In this document: in pieces, positions 9,483 through 17,790 of the stretch
Numbering within the stretch: the first letter of the stretch is position 1
Layout of the letters: every line of letters begins with the position of its first letter
Assembly (NCBI GenBank): GCA_902810075.1
Contig: LR778135.1
Span: 2,108,001 to 2,172,000 of the forward strand
Length of the DNA stretch: 64,000 nucleotides
Direction of reading: 5' to 3'
Source: Ruminococcaceae bacterium BL-6
Lineage (GTDB): Bacteria; Bacillota; Clostridia; Oscillospirales; Acutalibacteraceae
Notes under the pieces: model-generated
Databases searched by the model: none
Told to the model about the DNA's origin: nothing
The model's input: only the letters and a program-made list of their open reading frames with translations
Program-made: the position numbers and the translations under genes

Positions 9483-9968
9483 TTATGACAACAGGTTCTG
9501 TACGGTGTTCCAGAAAGACGCAAACCAGCCGTCCGAGCTTTTCTGCAGAACTTCGCCCTTGTCCCCCTGGGAGAGGCTGATGCACTTCACCTGGTTCTGG
9601 CTGATCTTGTGCATGCCCAGCTTGTCCGTCGCGTAAGTTTCCACCGCCTGAAGCGAAAGCTTGGAATCGGATTTCATCTTCAGCTGGGTATAGACGCTCT
9701 TATATTCTTCCGCCTGTTTGGCGGTGGCGTCGAGCTCTTCGGTAAGCTCGGTAAGCTGCACCTGCCCGTAAACCATGGTGCCCACGATGCCCACGATCAC
9801 AGCCATGGTAAGGAAAGTGGCGATCGCGCGCAGAGGGCGCGCTTTTGCCTTCCGGCTCTGCTTGAGCTGCGTTTTGGGCAGTTCGATGATATTGTCTCTT
9901 TTTCCGCGTTCTTCCCTCGGCTTCGGTTCAAACAAAGAAAAATCATAAGCTTCATTGCGCTGTGACAT
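9483..9968 (-). CDS. ftsL: FtsL-like septum protein
   Basis: About 161 residues: a charged cytoplasmic N-terminus, one membrane span (AIATFLTMAVIVGIVGTMVY) and a short coiled coil (LTELTEELDATAKQAEEYKS) ending in an FtsL-like TYATDKLGM motif. FtsL bridges DivIB and the septal PBP. Its place between rsmH and the PBP gene is diagnostic. ATG 9968 is favoured over the upstream GTG, which touches its ribosome site. Confidence 0.8.
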   Translation of the reverse strand: MSQRNEAYDFSLFEPKPREERGKRDNIIELPKTQLKQSRKAKARPLRAIATFLTMAVIVGIVGTMVYGQVQLTELTEELDATAKQAEEYKSVYTQLKMKSDSKLSLQAVETYATDKLGMHKISQNQVKCISLSQGDKGEVLQKSSDGWFASFWNTVQNLLS

Positions 9969-10016
9969 GACGGAATCCACTCCCTTACCGTGCGCCCTTG
10001 GAACGGGCCGTATTTT

Positions 10017-10943
10017 TTACAGTTTCGTACACGCTCTGAGCCGCGCGCTGCGGCTTCTCGGATTTTCCGCGACTTCCCGCTCCGACGGCGAAACCCCTTT
10101 CTTATAAAGAAGCTCCGCCCTGGGCTTGCGCCCGCAGACGCACACCGGAAAATCCGGCGGGCAGATGCAGCCCGTGCACCAGTCGTTCATCCGGCGCTTG
10201 ACGATGCGGTCCTCCAGCGAATGGAAGGTGATGACGGCAAGCCTGCCGCCCGGCCGGAGGAGCTCAAAAGCCGTATCGAGCCCGCGGGAGAGATTGTCGA
10301 GCTCGCCGTTCACCTGAATCCGCAGCGCCTGAAAGGTCTTGCGGGCCGGATGCCCGGGCTCGCGCCGGACGGCGGCCGGAACGGACCGGCGGATGATGTC
10401 CGCGAGCTGAAGCGTCGTTTCGATCGGCTTTTCCTCCCGCGCCTTGACGATCCCCTTCGCGATCCGCACGGCGTTTTTGTCCTCTCCGTAACGGCTGATG
10501 ACCCGCGCCAGCTCCTGCCACGTCATGGTGTTGACAAGGTCGGCGGCGGAGACCCCTTCGCGGCTCATGCGCATGTCCAGCGGCGCGTCGGAATGGTAGG
10601 AGAAGCCGCGCTCCGGATTATCGAGCTGATAAGAGGAGACGCCGATGTCCAGAAGCACCCCATCCGCCTGGGCGACCCCGCATTCCGCCGCGATTCGGTC
10701 CATTTCCGAAAAATTTCCACGGCGGACCATCGCGCAGGAAAAATCCTTCAATCGTTCGGCCGAGGCCGCAACCGCATCCGGATCGCGGTCGATGGAGATC
10801 AGGACCCCGGTGGTAAGGCGTTCGGCGATCGCCTTCGAATGTCCCCCGCTGCCGGCGGTGCCGTCGATATAAGCGCCGTTCGGCCTGATATTCAAAGATT
10901 CAATGGTTTCCTGAAACAGAACGGGACGATGCCGGAATTCCAT
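10017..10943 (-). CDS. rsmH: 16S rRNA (cytosine1402-N4)-methyltransferase RsmH
   Basis: About 308 residues. The SAM site is YIDGTAGSGGHSKAIAERL; HRPVLFQETIESL opens the protein and HSLEDRIVKRRM is the family motif near residue 220. It methylates N4 of C1402 in the decoding centre of 16S rRNA. It follows mraZ, the universal start of the dcw cluster. ATG 10943 is preferred to the in-frame GTG at 10952. Confidence 0.97.
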   Translation of the reverse strand: MEFRHRPVLFQETIESLNIRPNGAYIDGTAGSGGHSKAIAERLTTGVLISIDRDPDAVAASAERLKDFSCAMVRRGNFSEMDRIAAECGVAQADGVLLDIGVSSYQLDNPERGFSYHSDAPLDMRMSREGVSAADLVNTMTWQELARVISRYGEDKNAVRIAKGIVKAREEKPIETTLQLADIIRRSVPAAVRREPGHPARKTFQALRIQVNGELDNLSRGLDTAFELLRPGGRLAVITFHSLEDRIVKRRMNDWCTGCICPPDFPVCVCGRKPRAELLYKKGVSPSEREVAENPRSRSARLRACTKL

Positions 10944-10993
10944 TGAAAACACCGCCCTTTCTCCCGTTCAAATGCGGGCGCACATGGAGATCG

Positions 10994-11413
10994 TTAAAAA
11001 TCCAGCATGTCCATCGCTTCGGCTATGCTGTCCTCCGTCAGGGCGGAGTTGAATTCCGTCCAGCGGCCGGTATCCCAGATTTCCGCCCTGGTCGACGCCC
11101 CGATCACAGTGACATCCTTCGTGATATGGGCGTAATCCCTCAGCTTCTGGGGGATCAGCACGCGCCCCTGCTTGTCCGGCTCCACTTCCGCCGCGCCGGA
11201 AAAGAAAAAGCGCTGGAGACCCCTGGCTTTCGAAATGGGCATCGCCATGATCTTCTGCTGAAGGCGGTCCCATTCCTTGGGCGAAAGGACAAAAAGGCAG
11301 CCGTCCAGCCCCTTTGTGACATAGAACTGGACTCCCAGGTCCTCACGAAAGCGGGCCGGGATGATCACGCGCCCTTTCGGGTCGATATTATGCTGGTATT
11401 CGCCGATCAACAT
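10994..11413 (-). CDS. mraZ: Transcriptional regulator MraZ
   Basis: 139 residues with two AbrB-like repeats (YQHNIDPKGRVIIPARFRE and a second half with EPDKQGRVLIPQKLRDYA). In studied bacteria MraZ represses its own dcw promoter by binding short direct repeats. Start 11413 gives the canonical MLIGEYQHNID and has AAGGAAG upstream. It is the first gene of the cluster and has a strong promoter. Confidence 0.95.
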   Translation of the reverse strand: MLIGEYQHNIDPKGRVIIPARFREDLGVQFYVTKGLDGCLFVLSPKEWDRLQQKIMAMPISKARGLQRFFFSGAAEVEPDKQGRVLIPQKLRDYAHITKDVTVIGASTRAEIWDTGRWTEFNSALTEDSIAEAMDMLDF

Positions 11414-11449
11414 AATATGCTTCCTTGGGGCATTTTCGGGGAAGAAAAT

Positions 11450-11483
11450 CCACTTTCCACTACTTGCCCCCACCTTTCACCAC
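11450..11483 (-). promoter_or_regulatory. Candidate MraZ operator repeats
   Basis: Between the -10 and the mraZ start, the minus strand has four GTGG words; their forward complements CCAC begin at 11450, 11457, 11470 and 11480. MraZ of other bacteria binds repeated TGGG/GTGG-type words in its own leader. The spacing here (7, 13, 10 bp) is not perfectly regular, so the assignment is tentative. Confidence 0.35.
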
Positions 11484-11493
11484 TTTTAAATAA

Positions 11494-11522
11494 ATTATAG
11501 CCTACCTGCCGGTAAATTGCAA
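11494..11522 (-). promoter_or_regulatory. mraZ/dcw promoter
   Basis: TTGCAA (11522..11517), a 17-nt spacer and an exact TATAAT (11499..11494), about 80 nt upstream of mraZ. This is the best sigma-A-type promoter in the cluster. Confidence 0.7.
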
Positions 11523-11692
11523 TATATTTTTTTAGAAATGATACGGCTGAAAAAGCACAAATTCTACAAAATCTTCATAAAAATATCCCGATTTTTCGGT
11601 GAAAGGTCAAAAAATTCCTTCCGAACGGGGCTCAGCCGGAAAACTGGAAGCTTTTGACTCCAAACGGCCTGACCGCTTTTCCCCCACTTCCG

Positions 11693-11760
11693 AAAAAAAA
11701 GCGCCCCGGCAAAGCCGGGACGACAAAAAAGGCCGCGGCACGGAATTCCGCACCGCGGCC
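11693..11760 (-). terminator. Tandem intrinsic terminators after the coaD operon
   Basis: Reading leftward, stem GGCCGCGG/CCGCGGCC (11760..11731, with an inner CGGAATTCCG) is followed by six U. A second stem CCCGGC/GCCGGG (11719..11705) is followed by a run of eight U. Together they isolate the upstream operon from the dcw promoter. Confidence 0.8.
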
Positions 11761-11774
11761 CAAAAGATTCTTTT

Positions 11775-12242
11775 TTACGGCTGCTGGTTGTTTCGCTGAG
11801 AGGCCTTGATGTTGCTGCGGGTCTTGCGCAGCTCGGCAAGGTTCGCCGCAAGGGCATCCTCCGTGCGCTTCATCAGGTCGTCGATGTAATCGTTGGAAGC
11901 GCGGCGCATCTCGCGGAACTTCACCTGGCTCTGGCTGATCAGATCATTCGCCTTGGCCTGCGCCTGCTTGACGATCTCATCCTGCTTCACCAGTGTTTTG
12001 GCCCGTTCCTCCGAGATGCGGACGACGCTTTCGGCCTCCCGTTTCGCGTCGCTGATGATCTGGTTGCGGTCCGCCACGATTGCCCTGGCCTGCCGGAGCT
12101 CCTGCGGAAGAGAATCGCGTATCTCATCCAGGATATGCCTGACCTCTTCCCCATCCAGAACGGTGCGGCCGCCGCTGAGCGGGAGATTCCACGCCTTGTC
12201 CACCATTTCATACAGCTCATCTACTAAATCTTCTACGCTCAT
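11775..12242 (-). CDS. Coiled-coil protein, DivIVA/ATPase-subunit-like
   Basis: About 155 residues. After a short N-terminal helix (MSVEDLVDELYEMVDKAWNL) most of the chain is charged, heptad-like helix rich in Glu, Ala and Gln, without membrane segments. Relatives in Clostridia follow coaD and are called DivIVA-like or V-type ATPase subunit H-like; function is unknown. Its ATG overlaps the coaD stop (ATGA), so the two are translationally coupled. Tandem terminators follow. Confidence 0.7.
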   Translation of the reverse strand: MSVEDLVDELYEMVDKAWNLPLSGGRTVLDGEEVRHILDEIRDSLPQELRQARAIVADRNQIISDAKREAESVVRISEERAKTLVKQDEIVKQAQAKANDLISQSQVKFREMRRASNDYIDDLMKRTEDALAANLAELRKTRSNIKASQRNNQQP

Positions 12243-12733
12243 GGCTTTTTCCCTCCCGAACACAGACGTTTGGTGATGTCGTCCAGAATACATTCCGGAA
12301 CGAAATTGGAAATATCTCCGTTAAAACTCGCGACCTGTCTGACGACGCTGGAACTCAGGAACATATTTTCCGCCCTTGTGGCGAGGAAAAGCGTTTCCAG
12401 CTTCGGGTTCAGCTCTTTATTCGTCAGCGCCATCTGGAACTCGTATTCAAAATCGGAAAGGGCGCGCAGGCCCTTGACGATGGCCGTCGCGTGGCGGATG
12501 CGGGCATAGTCGGCGAGAAGCCCTTCGAAACCGACGACCTCGACGCCCTCCATGTCTTTGGTACAGCGTTTGAGCATGTCGATCCGCTCTTCGACGGTAA
12601 AGCTGGTATGCTTTTCCGGATTGATCAGCACCGCGACGATCAGGTGGTCGAAAATTTTGCACGCGCGGTTGATGATATCTAAGTGCCCCAGCGTAACCGG
12701 GTCGAAACTGCCCGGACAAATCGCTATTTTCAT
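12239..12733 (-). CDS. coaD: Phosphopantetheine adenylyltransferase CoaD
   Basis: 164 residues. The nucleotidyltransferase start ICPGSFDPVTLGHLDII contains the GHxD variant of the HxGH site, and ATRAEN and SSSVVRQVASFNGDIS are typical. It makes dephospho-CoA from phosphopantetheine and ATP. It overlaps rsmD upstream and the coiled-coil gene downstream, each by four bases. Confidence 0.97.
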   Translation of the reverse strand: MKIAICPGSFDPVTLGHLDIINRACKIFDHLIVAVLINPEKHTSFTVEERIDMLKRCTKDMEGVEVVGFEGLLADYARIRHATAIVKGLRALSDFEYEFQMALTNKELNPKLETLFLATRAENMFLSSSVVRQVASFNGDISNFVPECILDDITKRLCSGGKKP

Positions 12734-13281
12734 GATTGACTCACGTCCTTATGCCGAAACACAGTCAGCAGAATTTTACCGTAGCGGGAGGAACGCACCC
12801 GGACAAAATCCCCCACAGCGCCGGGAAGCTCCTCATCCGCCGGATGCTCGCAGATGATGGTGCCGCCCGGGTTCATCGCCGCGGCCGTCATGGGCAGCGC
12901 CCGCTGCAGCAGGCCGGTGCGGTAGGGCGGATCCAGAAACGCAATGTCGAACCGGCCGGGCTCGCGCGCCAGAAAAGAGGCGAAATCGAGATTTTTCACG
13001 CACGCGCGGTCGGAAAATCCGGTTGCGGCAATATTTTTTTCCACGACCCCGACCGATTCGCGCGAAGCGTCGACAAACACGGCCTGGCGCGCGCCGCGGG
13101 AGATCGCCTCGAGCCCGAGCTGCCCCGAGCCGGCGAACAGATCGAGCACCCGCCTGTCCTCCAAATCAAACTGTATCATGCTGAACAGGGCTTCCTTCAC
13201 CCGTTCCGGCGTGGGCCGTACCCTTTCCCCTTCCAGGGCGGCGAGCTTTCGCCCCCGCGCGGTTCCCGTAATGATGCGCAT
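12730..13281 (-). CDS. rsmD: 16S rRNA (guanine966-N2)-methyltransferase RsmD
   Basis: 183 residues with MRIITGTARGRKL, the SAM motif VLDLFAGSGQLGLEAISRG and the catalytic FLDPPYRTG. It methylates G966 of 16S rRNA during 30S assembly. It is coupled to coaD by an ATGA overlap, a pairing common in Firmicutes. Confidence 0.96.
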   Translation of the reverse strand: MRIITGTARGRKLAALEGERVRPTPERVKEALFSMIQFDLEDRRVLDLFAGSGQLGLEAISRGARQAVFVDASRESVGVVEKNIAATGFSDRACVKNLDFASFLAREPGRFDIAFLDPPYRTGLLQRALPMTAAAMNPGGTIICEHPADEELPGAVGDFVRVRSSRYGKILLTVFRHKDVSQS

Positions 13282-13328
13282 CTTGAAAAACCGAACCTTT
13301 CCACACGAACTGTCTTCTTATTATCCCA

Positions 13329-15206
13329 TTAATCGCCGGAACTGTCAACCGCAATCTTCCCCGCCTGCTCCCCGTCCTCAGGGTGAAAATAATCGTAGAC
13401 GGCCCGCGCCGCCGGCCTGGTCAGGCCGGGCGCGGATTCCAGCAAGGCCAGATCCGCTTCGCGGACCGCCGAGACCGTGCGGAAATGGCGCAGCAGGGCG
13501 CGCGCCCGGGTGGGCCCGACGCCCGGGATCTGCGTCAGGGTGGATGAGATCGTGCTCTTCCTGCGCGTCTGGCGGTGATACCCGATGGCGAAGCGGTGCA
13601 CTTCATCCTGAATGGTAGAGACGAGCGTAAAGGCGCTCCGGCTGGAATTGATGGCGATCTCCCCGCCGTCGCGGGCGATGGCGCGCGTGCGGTGGCGGTC
13701 ATCCTTCACCATGCCGAACAGCGGGATCGAAAGGCCGCGCTCCTCGAGGATGGGGCGCACGGCGGAAACGTGGCCGCGGCCGCCGTCGAGCAGGATCAGG
13801 TCGGGCAGGCGGCCGAAGCCCTCGCCGCTTTCCCGGTTCTTCCGGTATTCCTCCAGGCGGCGCTCGATCACCTCGCGCATCGCGGCATAATCATCCTGCC
13901 CCTCGAAGCTTTTGATTTTGAATTTCCGGTAGGCGGATTTGAGCGGCCTGCCGTTCTGGAACACCACCATGCCGGCCACGTTGTCCCCGCCGGCAAGGTT
14001 GGAAATATCGTAGGATTCGATGTACTCCGGCGGCTGGGCGAGCCCGAGCAGGCGGGCCAGCTCGTCGAGCGCGGAGGCCTCGCGCCCCGTGCGCCCGGTC
14101 TGCTGCGCCAGCTGCTCCGCGGCGTTGCTCAGGCACATTTCCACCAGCTGAGCCTGCTCGCCCTTTCTGGGGACCGTCAGGCGGACGCGGCGGCCCGCCC
14201 GGTGCGAAAGCCATTCCTCCAGAAGCGCGGCGTTTTCCACCGGGCCATCCAGCGTAAGGCGCGGGGGAATCCGGTCGCGCATGGAATAATAGCGCTCCAC
14301 AAATTCGCCGCGCGCGGCCTTCGGGCTGCCCACCTCGCCGAGGAAAAACGTCTCGCGGTCGCACAGGCGCCCCCCCTGAAAGCGGAACACCTCGACACAG
14401 GCCGATTCGGTCCCCTGCGTCAGGGCGATCACGTCCTGCTCCGGCACGCGGACCGCGACGACCTTCTGGCGGTCGCGCATCTTCCGGATCGCGGCGATCC
14501 GGTCGCGGATCCTTGCGGCGTACTCGTATTCCATGCGCTCCGACGCGCGGTCCATCTTTTCGGTGAGGCGGCGGACGGAATCCGCGCTGCCGCCGCGCAG
14601 GAAATCCACGGCCTCGGCGACCGCCTCGCGGTATTCTTCGGACGTGATTTTCCCCCGGCAGGGCGCGCAGCACTGCTTGATGTAATAGTTCAGGCACGGC
14701 CTTCCCCTGCCGATGTCCCGCGGGAAACGGCGGCTGCACGAGGGCAGGCGGAAGATCTTCAGCGCCTCGTCCACGGCCTGCCTGACCGACCACGAGCTGA
14801 TATACGGGCCGAGGTATTCGGCGCCGTCGTCCAGAAGCTGCTTGGCTTCGGAGATTCTGGGCCAGTCGCCGCGGGTGATGCGGATATAATGATAGCCCTT
14901 GTCGTCCTTGAGCAGGATGTTGTATTTCGGGCTGTACTGCTTGATGAGGCTGCATTCGAGCACCAGCGCCTCGAACTCGCTGTCCGTCAGGATGTACTCG
15001 AAATCCTCGACGCTCGCAACCATGCGGCGCACCTTCGCGTCGTGGTTCCTTTCCGAGCCGAAATACTGGCTCACCCGGTTTTTCAGCGCCTTGGCCTTGC
15101 CGACGTAGATGACCTTCCCGCTCTTGTCGTGCATCAGGTAGACGCCGGGGTTCAGCGGAAGGCGCATCGCCTTCGCGCGCAGTTCCTTTTTATGGCTGTC
15201 GTCCAA
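13329..15206 (-). CDS. uvrC: Excinuclease ABC subunit UvrC
   Basis: About 625 residues: GIY-YIG nuclease (NPGVYLMHDKSGKVIYVGKA), UVR motif, RNase H-like endonuclease (YESYDISNLAGGDNVAGMVV) and a C-terminal helix-hairpin-helix pair (IPGVGPTRARALLRHF). UvrC makes both incisions in nucleotide excision repair. The start is taken as TTG 15206, with GGAGG about 10 nt upstream. A longer frame from 15245 would begin inside the ptsH terminator. Confidence 0.95.
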   Translation of the reverse strand: MDDSHKKELRAKAMRLPLNPGVYLMHDKSGKVIYVGKAKALKNRVSQYFGSERNHDAKVRRMVASVEDFEYILTDSEFEALVLECSLIKQYSPKYNILLKDDKGYHYIRITRGDWPRISEAKQLLDDGAEYLGPYISSWSVRQAVDEALKIFRLPSCSRRFPRDIGRGRPCLNYYIKQCCAPCRGKITSEEYREAVAEAVDFLRGGSADSVRRLTEKMDRASERMEYEYAARIRDRIAAIRKMRDRQKVVAVRVPEQDVIALTQGTESACVEVFRFQGGRLCDRETFFLGEVGSPKAARGEFVERYYSMRDRIPPRLTLDGPVENAALLEEWLSHRAGRRVRLTVPRKGEQAQLVEMCLSNAAEQLAQQTGRTGREASALDELARLLGLAQPPEYIESYDISNLAGGDNVAGMVVFQNGRPLKSAYRKFKIKSFEGQDDYAAMREVIERRLEEYRKNRESGEGFGRLPDLILLDGGRGHVSAVRPILEERGLSIPLFGMVKDDRHRTRAIARDGGEIAINSSRSAFTLVSTIQDEVHRFAIGYHRQTRRKSTISSTLTQIPGVGPTRARALLRHFRTVSAVREADLALLESAPGLTRPAARAVYDYFHPEDGEQAGKIAVDSSGD

Positions 15207-15234
15207 CCGCCTTCCCCTCCTCCCGTGAAAAGAC

Positions 15235-15262
15235 AAAAAAAGCACCGCCGTAAAGCGGTGCC
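15235..15262 (-). terminator. Terminator of ptsH
   Basis: Reading leftward: GCACCGC, a 6-nt loop, GCGGTGC, then seven U. It lies 14 nt past the HPr stop codon. Confidence 0.85.
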
Positions 15263-15275
15263 GCGCCGGCCGGAC

Positions 15276-15539
15276 TTATTCCGTAAAGCCGGACTGAACC
15301 AGAGCAACCAGGCTGTCGACCGCTTCCTGCTCGTCGGCGCCGTCCGCGATGATCTTGATGGTCGTGCCGCCTACGATGCCGAGGGACAGAACGCCCAGAA
15401 GGCTTTTCGCGTTGACGCGGCGCTCCTCTTTCTCAACCCAGATCGAGGACTTGAACTCGTTCGCTTTCTGAATAAAAAAGGTTGCCGGGCGCGCATGCAG
15501 GCCCACCTGATTCTGAACCAGTACTTCTTTGACACACAT
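15276..15539 (-). CDS. ptsH: Phosphocarrier protein HPr
   Basis: 87 residues. The active-site motif GLHARPATFF has the phospho-accepting His15, and NAKSLLGVLSL has the regulatory Ser46 phosphorylated by HPr kinase in Firmicutes. HPr passes phosphate from enzyme I to sugar-specific PTS permeases and, as Ser46-P, serves carbon catabolite repression. It stands alone with its own promoter and terminator; no ptsI is in the window. A diverged paralogue (Crh) normally lacks His15, so HPr is favoured. Confidence 0.95.
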   Translation of the reverse strand: MCVKEVLVQNQVGLHARPATFFIQKANEFKSSIWVEKEERRVNAKSLLGVLSLGIVGGTTIKIIADGADEQEAVDSLVALVQSGFTE

Positions 15540-15626
15540 TCTAATCCACTCCTAAGTAAAATCAATCAAAAATCCCGTTATCAATGATACCGTTCTAAAA
15601 CGACAATATTTCCATTAGATACAGCT

Positions 15627-15654
15627 ATTATATCACAATCCGTTGCATCGTCAA
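15627..15654 (-). promoter_or_regulatory. ptsH promoter
   Basis: TTGACG (15654..15649), a 16-nt spacer and an exact TATAAT (15632..15627), about 90 nt upstream of HPr. Confidence 0.75.
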
Positions 15655-15810
15655 CAAAATACCAATATTTTGGATTGATGACCTATTCCCGGTTTTGAAT
15701 CTGGCCACTGTTTGTGCATTATGACATTATTGTTGAAAACTTTTGTAACCTCTAACATGGTTCCGAAATGATACTCTATTTTATGCCGGAAAGACAAAAC
15801 CGTTTCCTTC

Positions 15811-16554
15811 CTATTCTTCCCGGAAAAGGGCCCCTTCATTCCGAAGAAATTCCAGATCCTCTTCCGTAAGCCCGGCTTTCCCGAGAAGGTCCGGACGGGC
15901 CCGCGCGGTGCGGAGGAGCGCCTGCTGCCGGCGCCAGCGCGCGATGTTCGCGTGGTGCCCCGAAAGCAGCACCGGCGGAACCTCCATCCCGCGCCAGTCC
16001 GCGGGGCGCGTGTACTGCGGATATTCCAGAAGCCCGTGGAAATGGCTCTCCTCTTCAAAGCAGGCGCTGTCGGAAAGCACGCCGTCGATCATGCGGCTGA
16101 CGCCGTCGGCCAGCACCAGCGCCGGCAGCTCGCCGCCCGTCACCACATAGTCGCCGATCGAGATCTGCTCGTCCACATAACGGCTGATGATCCGCTCGTC
16201 GATGCCCTCGTAATGGCCGCACAGGACCGCAAGGTTCTGATACCCGGATAGCTCTTTGAGCTTTTGCTGCGTCAGCACCGCGCCCTGCGGCGACATATAG
16301 ATCAGGTGGGGCTTTTTCCCGAGGTGCTCGCACAGGTCTTCGATGCATTCCGAGATCGGCTCCGCCATCAGCAGCATCCCCATCCCGCCGCCGAACGGGC
16401 AGTCGTCCACGCGGGAATGTTTGTCGTGCGCGTAATCGCGGATCTGATGGCAGCAGACCTGCAGCGCCCCCTTTTTGCGGGCGCGGCCGACGATGCTTTC
16501 CGCCATGACGGTTTCGCACACGTCGGGAAAAAGCGTCAGCAAATCAATCCTCAT
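15811..16554 (-). CDS. trmD: tRNA (guanine37-N1)-methyltransferase TrmD
   Basis: About 247 residues. A SPOUT fold is indicated by MRIDLLTLFPDV, the DCPFGGGMGMLL loop, LCGHYEGIDERI and SIGDYVVTGGELPAL. It methylates G37 of tRNAs reading CNN codons and prevents frameshifts. The start ATG 16554 overlaps the end of rimM by 11 nt, with AAGGAA upstream. It is the last gene of the ylxM-ffh-rpsP-khpA-rimM-trmD operon. Confidence 0.97.
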   Translation of the reverse strand: MRIDLLTLFPDVCETVMAESIVGRARKKGALQVCCHQIRDYAHDKHSRVDDCPFGGGMGMLLMAEPISECIEDLCEHLGKKPHLIYMSPQGAVLTQQKLKELSGYQNLAVLCGHYEGIDERIISRYVDEQISIGDYVVTGGELPALVLADGVSRMIDGVLSDSACFEEESHFHGLLEYPQYTRPADWRGMEVPPVLLSGHHANIARWRRQQALLRTARARPDLLGKAGLTEEDLEFLRNEGALFREE

Positions 16555-17059
16555 CGTCAAAAATTCCTTTCATCGGCCGGATCAGCATGATCCCGCGCTC
16601 GGGGTCGCGCCTGACCACGACCTGGGGGATGGAAGGGATCAGGTACTCCCTTCCGCCCGGCGCCGTGACCTGATACACGTCGTTCGCGCCGGTCTGAAGC
16701 ACGTCGGTCAGCGTGCCGTAGCACTTTCCGGTGTCGGCGTCGCGCACCGAAAGGCCCAGCATGTCCTGAATAAACCACCGGCCCTCCGGCAGGCGGGCGT
16801 CGCGGCGGTCCAGGTACAGGATCCGGCCGCGCAGGGCGTCGCCCTGCTCCACAGTGTTTACCCCCTCGATCCGGACGAGGAGAAGGCTTTTGTGGGGGCG
16901 GCTGGAAAGGACCCTGACCGGAACGGCGCCGCAGTCCCAGTAAAGCGTATGGAACTGCGCGAGAAACCCGGCGGAATCGCACCACGGCTCCACGCGCAGC
17001 TCCCCTTTCACGCCGTGCGTTCCGACGATTTTTCCTGCTTCCAGATATTGTTTCAGCAT
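16544..17059 (-). CDS. rimM: Ribosome maturation factor RimM
   Basis: About 171 residues: RimM N-terminal barrel (AGKIVGTHGVKGELRVEPW) and PRC-barrel C-terminal domain (YLIPSIPQVVVRRDPERG). It helps mature the head of the 30S subunit. It overlaps trmD and follows khpA, a conserved order in Firmicutes. Start 17059 gives the canonical MLKQYLEAG. Confidence 0.95.
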   Translation of the reverse strand: MLKQYLEAGKIVGTHGVKGELRVEPWCDSAGFLAQFHTLYWDCGAVPVRVLSSRPHKSLLLVRIEGVNTVEQGDALRGRILYLDRRDARLPEGRWFIQDMLGLSVRDADTGKCYGTLTDVLQTGANDVYQVTAPGGREYLIPSIPQVVVRRDPERGIMLIRPMKGIFDDED

Positions 17060-17199
17060 GATATTCCCGGCTCCTTGTCTGATCATCATGAACCGAACAA
17101 AAAAGCAGCCGCAGAAACGCGGCCGCCAGAATGTCCGGAAACGGCTGAAAAACGGGGCTGCGGCGGAAACCGTTCCCGGCGCCGCGCCGCAGCCTTTGG

Positions 17200-17433
17200 T
17201 CAGTCGATCTCGACGGAAACCTTCCCGTTGTTGCGGGTCGCGGCGGCGCGCATCACCACGCGGATCGCCTTTGCGATGCGGCCCTGTTTCCCGATGACCC
17301 GGCCCATGTCGTTTTCCGCGACATGCAGATGGTACACGACGGTGCCATCCTCGGCGGGCTCGTCGGCATCCACGCGGACGGCGGACGGGTCTTCCACAAG
17401 GCCCCGGGCAATCGCGACAAGCAGATCATTCAT
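17200..17433 (-). CDS. khpA: KH-domain RNA-binding protein KhpA
   Basis: 77 residues. A single type II KH domain is shown by the GxxG loop in MGRVIGKQGRIAKAIRVVMR. KhpA (YlqC) binds RNA with KhpB and affects cell division and elongation in streptococci. It lies between rpsP and rimM, its fixed position in Firmicutes. Confidence 0.93.
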   Translation of the reverse strand: MNDLLVAIARGLVEDPSAVRVDADEPAEDGTVVYHLHVAENDMGRVIGKQGRIAKAIRVVMRAAATRNNGKVSVEID

Positions 17434-17454
17434 CAAAGGGATTCCTCCGATCTT

Positions 17455-17697
17455 TTAAAGTACGCCGTGCTTCTTGAACAGAGCCTTTACCGTATCGGTG
17501 GGCTGGGCGCCGTTGGCGATCCATTTGCTGACCTTTTCCGCGTCCACCTTGACGACGGAGGGCTCCTCCAGCGGATTGTAGTAGCCGATCTCCTCAATGA
17601 AACGGCCGTCGCGCGGAAAGCGGGAATCGGCCACGACAATGCGGTAGAACGGGTTCTTTTTTGCGCCCATCCTGCGCAGTCTGATTTTTACTGCCAT
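17455..17697 (-). CDS. rpsP: 30S ribosomal protein S16
   Basis: 80 residues starting [20 protein letters not shown], the S16 signature, and then [20 protein letters not shown]. It is needed for 30S assembly. A longer frame upstream (from 17736) is not used because homologues start at MAVKI and a ribosome site (TGGAGG) precedes it. Confidence 0.98.
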   Translation of the reverse strand: MAVKIRLRRMGAKKNPFYRIVVADSRFPRDGRFIEEIGYYNPLEEPSVVKVDAEKVSKWIANGAQPTDTVKALFKKHGVL

Positions 17698-17790
17698 GTT
17701 AGTAACCTCCAGCAATTTCTTCATGTATTTCTTCACCGGAAAGGGGGTCTCCCATCCGGATGAATTCTTGTTTCGGAATAAACTCCTGTT

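Noticed and set aside
13575-15587. 670-codon plus-strand frame opposite uvrC
   Set aside because: Shadow of uvrC and ptsH; no ribosome site and no recognisable domain.
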